From the NCBI GenBank assembly GCA_900542125.1, contig UQMO01000003.1, forward strand, positions 1 through 63,751: a DNA stretch of 63,751 nt, read 5' to 3'. The position numbers were made by a program, and so were the translations under genes. The notes beneath the pieces are model-generated. The model was not told the DNA's origin. It did no database searches and was given only the letters and a program-made list of their open reading frames with translations. The stretch is from an uncultured Collinsella sp. (GTDB lineage Bacteria; Actinomycetota; Coriobacteriia; Coriobacteriales; Coriobacteriaceae). Positions 58,970 through 63,751 of this stretch are shown piece after piece (within the stretch, counting starts at the first letter, position 1; each line of letters opens with the position of its first letter).

Positions 58970-60037
58970 ATGTCCGACAATATGCAGCCTACCGATGAGA
59001 TTTTGGACGAAGAGTCCCTGGATGCTAAGGCGACCGAGGATTGCGATGAGGTCGAGGAGTTCGACCCGTTTGAGGGCATGAGCGACGAGGAGCTCGACGC
59101 CCTGTGCGACGAGGACGACAACCTCGCGGGCTTTGGTGACGTTGAGCCTGGTTTCCGCAGCGGCTTTGTGGCCCTGGTCGGCCGCCCCAACGCCGGCAAG
59201 TCCACGCTGCTCAACGCCTGCTATGGCAAAAAGGTCGCCATCACCTCGCCGGTGGCCCAGACGACCCGCCGCCGCATGCGCGCCGTCGTCAACCGCCCCG
59301 GCTACCAGCTGGTCTTTGTCGATACCCCGGGTATCCACAAGCCCAAGGACGGCCTGGGCTCCGAGCTCAACAAGAGCGCGCTGTTCGAGCTGAACGATGT
59401 CGATGTTGTCGCGTTTTTGATTGATGCCACCAAACCGATCGGCAGGGGAGACGCCTGGGTTGCCGAGCGTGTCAGATGCGCTCGTTGCAAGAAGGTCCTG
59501 GTGCTCACTAAGGCCGATGAGGCCGACCCCGCACAGGTCATGGAGCAGCTTAAGGCCGCCCACGAGCTCATGGAATATGACGACGAGATCGTGACGTCGT
59601 CGGTCAAGAACTTCAACGTCGATGCCTTTATCGAGACCGTTGCGCACTTTTTGCCCGAAGGCCCGCGTTGGTTCCCCGAGGACATGGGCACCGACGCTTC
59701 TGACGAGACGCTCGTTGCTGAGTTTGTGCGCGAAAAGGTCTTGCGCCGCACCCGTGATGAGATCCCGCACTCCGTTGGCGTGATCTGCGATGCGCTCGAG
59801 CAGACCAAGAAGGTGCTGCGCGTGCACGCCACCATTTACGTCGAGCGTGAGGGCCAAAAGGGCATCATCATCGGCAAGGGCGGCGAGATGATCAAGCATA
59901 TCGGTATTGACGCCCGTCGCGATCTTGAGCGCATCTTTGGCACGCAGGTCTTTTTGGAGCTGGACGTGAAGGTCAAGGCCGGCTGGCGTGACGACGAGGC
60001 CCAGATTCGCCGCTTTGGGTACAACGCGGAAGATTAG
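58970..60037 (+). CDS. era: GTPase Era with acidic N-terminal extension
   Basis: Era binds 16S rRNA and aids 30S assembly. The product is 355 residues, about 55 longer than usual. The first 60 residues are very acidic (DEVEEFDPFEGMSDEELDAL). The GTPase domain has GRPNAGKST, DTPGIHKP and TKAD (NKxD form). The C-terminal KH domain has GQKGIIIGKGGEMIKHIG. The start at ATG 58970 is supported by AAAGGGA, and the extension has normal codon use, so it appears real. Confidence 0.95.
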   Translation: MSDNMQPTDEILDEESLDAKATEDCDEVEEFDPFEGMSDEELDALCDEDDNLAGFGDVEPGFRSGFVALVGRPNAGKSTLLNACYGKKVAITSPVAQTTRRRMRAVVNRPGYQLVFVDTPGIHKPKDGLGSELNKSALFELNDVDVVAFLIDATKPIGRGDAWVAERVRCARCKKVLVLTKADEADPAQVMEQLKAAHELMEYDDEIVTSSVKNFNVDAFIETVAHFLPEGPRWFPEDMGTDASDETLVAEFVREKVLRRTRDEIPHSVGVICDALEQTKKVLRVHATIYVEREGQKGIIIGKGGEMIKHIGIDARRDLERIFGTQVFLELDVKVKAGWRDDEAQIRRFGYNAED

Positions 60038-60046
60038 TTCGCGTCA

Positions 60047-60796
60047 ATGGCAGGCTCCCGGACATATCGCACGAAGGTGCTCGTCCTCGACAAGACGAAG
60101 CTCAAAGAGACCGACTTGATCCTGACGATGCTTGACGAGCGGGGGCGGCAGGTTCGTGCCGTGGCAAAGGGCGCCCGCAAACCCGGTGGTCGCCTGGCTG
60201 CGCGCTGCGAGCTGTTCTGTACCGTTGATATGCTGCTTGCGCATGGACGGTCGCTCGACGTGGTTTCTCAGGCCGAGCTTATGGAGGCGCCGCTCGGCGC
60301 TGCGCCCGATTACGAGACGACCTGCGCCGCAAGCGCGATCGCCGAGGTCGCGCGCGTGTGCTCGTTCGAGGACGCCGAGGACCCGTTTACCTTTGCCATA
60401 ACGCAGCGAGCGCTTGCCCTGGTGGGCAGCGGGCTCGACGCGGCACATATGGACCTACTTGTGGCGGCATATGTCTTTAAGCTGCTGTCGCACGTTGGCT
60501 ATCGACCAGATTTTTCGGCCTGCGTGCTGTGCGGAGACCCCATGCTGTCGTATTTTTCACCACAGGTGGGCGGGCTCATGTGCGGGTCGTGCGCGTCGAG
60601 CGTTCCGGGTGCCGAGCTCGTGTCGACCGGCGAGGTCGCATGGCTGCGCGCCCTCATATCCATGACCTTCGATGCGCTTATGGCCGAGCGAATCGACCCG
60701 CATACGGCGGCATTCTTGCTTGGGCTTTCGCATGTTTGGGCTGCGACGCACACCGATCAGCGCCTCCGTGCGATGGAATTCATGTTGGGTCGGTGA
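60047..60796 (+). CDS. recO: DNA repair protein RecO
   Basis: RecO helps RecA load on gapped DNA. The product is 249 residues from ATG 60047. The N-terminal OB fold starts YRTKVLVLDKTKLKETDLILTMLDERG. A zinc finger (CVLCGDP...GGLMCGSC) lies near 160-185. It follows era, the usual order. Confidence 0.95.
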   Translation: MAGSRTYRTKVLVLDKTKLKETDLILTMLDERGRQVRAVAKGARKPGGRLAARCELFCTVDMLLAHGRSLDVVSQAELMEAPLGAAPDYETTCAASAIAEVARVCSFEDAEDPFTFAITQRALALVGSGLDAAHMDLLVAAYVFKLLSHVGYRPDFSACVLCGDPMLSYFSPQVGGLMCGSCASSVPGAELVSTGEVAWLRALISMTFDALMAERIDPHTAAFLLGLSHVWAATHTDQRLRAMEFMLGR

Positions 60797-60820
60797 TGAT
60801 GCGCAGGCGCGGGCTGCTTG

Positions 60821-60914
60821 TGGTAACATATCGGCCTGTTGGTACCTCGACCTTGGTTGCTCGCTCCACCGGCGGCTTCCCAGTCCGAGGCGAATCGAGT
60901 CGCCCGATAGCGAC
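60821..60914 (+). promoter_or_regulatory. rpsO promoter and structured leader
   Basis: TGGTAACAT (60821-60829) is an extended -10. In the leader GGCGA (60889-60893) can pair with TCGCC (60900-60904), while GTCGC (60899-60903) can pair with GCGAC (60910-60914). These two hairpins exclude each other just before the ribosome-binding site, which suits S15 autocontrol. Confidence 0.55.
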
Positions 60915-60934
60915 GCAAAACGAAAGGTGAAACA

Positions 60935-61213
60935 ATGACTGTTTCCAAAGAGCGCAAGGCTGAGCTGACTGCCCAGTTCGGTAACACCCCGGTCGACACC
61001 GGCAACCCCAAGGTTCAGGTCGCTATCCTGTCCGAGCGCATCAAGGAGCTGACCGAGCACATGAAGTCCCACCAGAAGGACTTCCACACCCGTCGTGGCC
61101 TGCTCATGCTCGTCGGCCGTCGTCGTCGTCTTCTCTCCTACATCAAGAAGAACGACATCGTCGAGTACCGTGAGCTCATCAAGGCTCTGGGCATCCGCGA
61201 CAACATCCAGTAG
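60935..61213 (+). CDS. rpsO: Ribosomal protein uS15
   Basis: The product is 92 residues from ATG 60935 (GAAAGG upstream). The family pattern GNTPVDTGNPKVQVAILSER, then HQKDFHTRRGLLMLVGRRRR is complete. The rpsO-pnp pairing is widely conserved. S15 represses its own translation in several bacteria through different leader folds. Confidence 0.98.
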   Translation: MTVSKERKAELTAQFGNTPVDTGNPKVQVAILSERIKELTEHMKSHQKDFHTRRGLLMLVGRRRRLLSYIKKNDIVEYRELIKALGIRDNIQ

Positions 61214-61227
61214 GATTTGTACATGCT

Positions 61228-61258
61228 AAGAGCGTCCTGCGCAGCGGGGCGCTCTTTT
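61228..61258 (+). terminator. rpsO terminator
   Basis: AAGAGCGTCCTGC pairs with GCGGGGCGCTCTT (two G-T pairs) around GCA, followed by TTT. Partial read-through to pnp is possible. Confidence 0.85.
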
Positions 61259-61362
61259 TGTGTAAGGGCGTGAACAATCACGCTCTGAAGCGTGGCGGGG
61301 GCAGGGGGCCCGCGTCACATGAGAAGCCCGCAGGCAAGGGGCCTGTGGGGTAAAGGAGAACA

Positions 61363-63609
61363 ATGACACTCGTATCCAAGACCTTTGAGCTGTACGGCAA
61401 GACCTACACCTTTGAGTCCGGCGAGCTTGCCAAGCAGGCCACCGGCGCCTGTCTGGTCAAGCAGGGCGACACCACGATGCTCGACACCGTGGTCGTCTCC
61501 AAGGAGCGTAAGAACTACGACTTCTTTCCGCTGACCGTCGACTTCAACGAGAAGATGTACGCCGCCGGCCGCATCCCGGGTGGCTACCTCAAGCGTGAGG
61601 GCCGTCCCAGCGAGAAGGCCACGCTCACGGCCCGTATGATCGACCGCCCGATTCGTCCGAGCTTCCCGGACGGCTTCCGCAACGAGGTGCACATCGTCGC
61701 CACCTCGCTCGTCGCCGACCAGGTCAACCCCTTTGACGTCATCAACGTCATGGGTGCTTCCCTGGCAATGACGCTCGGCGGCGTGCCCTTCGAGGGCCCG
61801 CTTGCCTGCGTGCGCATCGGCCGTAACGTGGAGACCGGCGAGTTTATCGTCAACCCCACCTATGAGGAGCGCGAGAACTCCGACCTGGACCTGGAGCTGG
61901 GCGGCTCTGCCGACTTCATCTCGATGGTCGAGGCCGGCGCCGAGGAGATCTCCGAGGACGACATGCTCGCCGCCATGAAGTTTGGCCAGGAGGCCCTTGC
62001 CGCCTTCTGCCAGGCCCAGGACGAGTTCGTTGCCGAGTGGGAGCAGGTCAATGGCGCCATCGTCAAGAAGGAGTACCCGCTCGACCAGCCCGTCGAGGAG
62101 GTCCAGGAGCGCATCTTCGCCCACTACGACGAGATGGCAGCCGCCCTTCGCGACGCCGACAAGCTCTCCCGTATCGGTAAGGTCGAGGCTCTGAAGGAGT
62201 CCATCCGTGCCGAGTTCACCGAGGAGGAGCAGGCCGCTTGGGAGCGCGAGATCCCCGTGGCGCTCAAGAAGCTCGAGAAGAAGGCCATGCGCACCATGGT
62301 CGTCGAGACCGGCGAGCGCGTCGACGGCCGTGCCGCCGATGAGATCCGTCCCATCATGGTGAAGGACAACTATCTGCCGCTCGTTCACGGCTCCGGCCTG
62401 TTCCAGCGCGGTCAGACCCAGGTGCTCTCCGTGCTGTCGCTCGGCATGCTCAACGAGGGCCAGCGTCTGGATACCATCGAGCCCACCGAGGGCAAGCGCT
62501 ATATGCATCACTACAACTTCCCGCCGTTCTGCACCGGCGAGACCGGCCGCATGGGCAGCCCCAAGCGCCGCGAGATCGGCCACGGCAACCTGGCCGAGCG
62601 CGCTCTGCTTCCGGTGCTTCCCGACGAGAACGAGTTCCCCTACGCCATCCGCGTGGTCTCCGAGGTCATGGAGTCCAACGGCTCCTCTTCGATGGCTTCG
62701 ACCTGCGGCTCCACGCTCGCCCTTATGGACGGCGGCGTGCCCATTAAGCGCCCGGTCTCCGGTATCGCCATGGGCCTGATCCAGGAGGAGGGCAAGACCG
62801 TGGTACTGTCCGACATCCAGGGTCTCGAGGACTTCCTGGGCGACATGGACTTTAAGGTCACCGGCACCACCGAGGGCATCACCGCCCTGCAGATGGACAA
62901 CAAGGCCACCGGCCTCACCTTCGACATCCTGGCCCGCGCTCTGCAGCAGGCCAAGGAGGGTCGCGCCTTCATCCTGCAGAAGATGCTCGATGTGATCCCC
63001 GAGCCGCGCCACACCACGCGCAGCACCGCTCCGCGCATCGTCTCCATCCAGGTTCCGACCGACAAGATCCGCGACGTCATCGGTTCCGGCGGTAAGGTCA
63101 TCCGCGGTATCCAGGATGAGACCGGCGCTTCGGTCGACATCCAGGAGGACGGCACCGTCTTTGTCGGCGGCACCGGCGAGTCCGTGGACCAGGCTGTCGA
63201 GCGCATCAAGCTCATCATCAAGGTTCCCGAGCCGGGCGAGGAGTACACCGGTCGCGTGGTCTCCATCCAGCCCTTCGGCGCCTTCGTCAACCTGCTGCCC
63301 GGTAAGGACGGCCTGCTGCACATCTCTCGCGTCGCCAAGGGCCGCGTGGAGAAGGTCGAGGACGTCCTCAACGTGGGCGACGAGGTCAAGGTCGTCGTCA
63401 TCGAGGTTGACGATCGCGGCAAGATCTCGCTCGATCGTCTTGACAAGCCCGAGGCCCCGGCTCGCGCCGAGGGTGCTTCCGAGGGCGACGGCGAGCACTT
63501 CCAGCGCCGTGAGCGTCCGCGTCGCGAGCGCTCCGAGCGCAGCGACCGTCCGCGCCGTCCCGGCGACAACGGAGGCCGCAAGCCCCGCCGTCACCACGAC
63601 GCCGAGTAA
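61363..63609 (+). CDS. pnp: Polynucleotide phosphorylase
   Basis: PNPase degrades RNA 3' to 5' with phosphate. The product is 748 residues from ATG 61363 (AAAGGAG upstream). It has two RNase PH domains (first: GRIPGGYLKREGRPSEKATLT; second: HHYNFPPFCTGETGRMGSPK and the active-site GIAMGLI), a KH domain (IRDVIGSGGKVIRGIQDETG) and an S1 domain (GRVVSIQPFGAFVNLLPGKDG). A charged tail of about 50 residues rich in Arg, Glu and Asp follows; it may bind RNA or partners. Confidence 0.98.
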   Translation: MTLVSKTFELYGKTYTFESGELAKQATGACLVKQGDTTMLDTVVVSKERKNYDFFPLTVDFNEKMYAAGRIPGGYLKREGRPSEKATLTARMIDRPIRPSFPDGFRNEVHIVATSLVADQVNPFDVINVMGASLAMTLGGVPFEGPLACVRIGRNVETGEFIVNPTYEERENSDLDLELGGSADFISMVEAGAEEISEDDMLAAMKFGQEALAAFCQAQDEFVAEWEQVNGAIVKKEYPLDQPVEEVQERIFAHYDEMAAALRDADKLSRIGKVEALKESIRAEFTEEEQAAWEREIPVALKKLEKKAMRTMVVETGERVDGRAADEIRPIMVKDNYLPLVHGSGLFQRGQTQVLSVLSLGMLNEGQRLDTIEPTEGKRYMHHYNFPPFCTGETGRMGSPKRREIGHGNLAERALLPVLPDENEFPYAIRVVSEVMESNGSSSMASTCGSTLALMDGGVPIKRPVSGIAMGLIQEEGKTVVLSDIQGLEDFLGDMDFKVTGTTEGITALQMDNKATGLTFDILARALQQAKEGRAFILQKMLDVIPEPRHTTRSTAPRIVSIQVPTDKIRDVIGSGGKVIRGIQDETGASVDIQEDGTVFVGGTGESVDQAVERIKLIIKVPEPGEEYTGRVVSIQPFGAFVNLLPGKDGLLHISRVAKGRVEKVEDVLNVGDEVKVVVIEVDDRGKISLDRLDKPEAPARAEGASEGDGEHFQRRERPRRERSERSDRPRRPGDNGGRKPRRHHDAE

Positions 63610-63632
63610 TAGCTACACATAAGTAGCTCAAC

Positions 63633-63663
63633 AAGGGCGACTCCGTACAGGGGTCGCCCTTTT
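63633..63663 (+). terminator. pnp terminator
   Basis: AAGGGCGACTCC and GGGGTCGCCCTT form a strong stem with a small loop, followed by a short T tract. Confidence 0.85.
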
Positions 63664-63720
63664 GCTTGCGCCCGGGAGGGCCGCATATGAAGTTACCTGC
63701 TCTACAGTCCTGCGCAAGAC

Positions 63721-63746
63721 GGAAAGCACATTAAGTGCTTTCCTTT
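63721..63746 (+). terminator. Stem-loop at the window end
   Basis: GGAAAGCAC-ATTAA-GTGCTTTCC, a perfect 9-bp stem followed by TTT. It could be an attenuator or terminator for whatever follows beyond the window. Confidence 0.6.
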
Positions 63747-63751
63747 GCGTG

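Noticed and set aside
63687..63734. 15-codon leader peptide near the window end
   Set aside because: It has a GGGAGGG site and overlaps a stem-loop, which would fit an attenuator. The downstream gene is outside the window, so it cannot be supported.

Overview
The window reads as a contig end of a Coriobacteriia genome, most likely Collinsella or a close relative. The evidence is a high-GC core with GAG/GCC/CTC-rich codon use, an actinobacterial mIHF-type integration host factor, and a fermentative pair of genes (pyruvate phosphate dikinase and bifunctional AdhE). This is inference from gene content; no 16S gene is present. Bases 1-55 are not genomic: they are an untrimmed Illumina Nextera adapter that ends in the Tn5 mosaic end.

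Bases ~56-11500 are an accessory island of lower GC with GC-rich patches. It carries two unrelated peptide-modification (RiPP-like) cassettes, both on the minus strand. Cassette 1 (682-3618) encodes a 241-residue precursor-like protein with hexad-periodic NAN repeats, a radical SAM enzyme with extra cysteines, and a methyltransferase with an NPP motif. The three genes overlap and look translationally coupled. Cassette 2 (6034-8207) encodes a PqqD-like recognition protein fused to a GNAT-like domain, a radical SAM enzyme without auxiliary-cluster cysteines, and a 60-residue Ala/Val-rich precursor. Each cassette has a divergent small membrane-protein gene upstream (DUF1648-like and DUF3784-like). 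An intact ABC exporter (8794-10398) follows, and fragments of a second exporter lie at both ends of the island. A 19-bp inverted repeat (71-89 / 11480-11498) brackets the island.

Bases 11831-63751 are housekeeping genes. They comprise ppdK; rplS-rnhB-yraN-comM-dprA-trmFO-xer; rpsB-tsf-pyrH-frr-uppS-cdsA-dxr-rseP-ispG-proS; a minus-strand phosphotransferase, adhE and rpmB; the pyrimidine operon pyrR-B-C-K-D-F behind a visible PyrR-type attenuator; mihF-gmk-rpoZ-thiI; comEA-comEC-holA; rpsT; lepA-dus-hemW and two dnaJ-like genes; mtaB-phoH-ybeY-dgkA-era-recO; rpsO; and pnp.

The most interesting signals are four. Cassette 1 may make a polytheonamide-like, Asn-laddered peptide. A 20-bp sequence is identical upstream of both competence operons (yraN-comM-dprA and comEA-comEC). 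A LacI/cre-like motif is shared by ppdK and adhE. A decayed REP-type transposase sits between perfect 17-bp inverted repeats. No tRNA, rRNA or CRISPR array was found.
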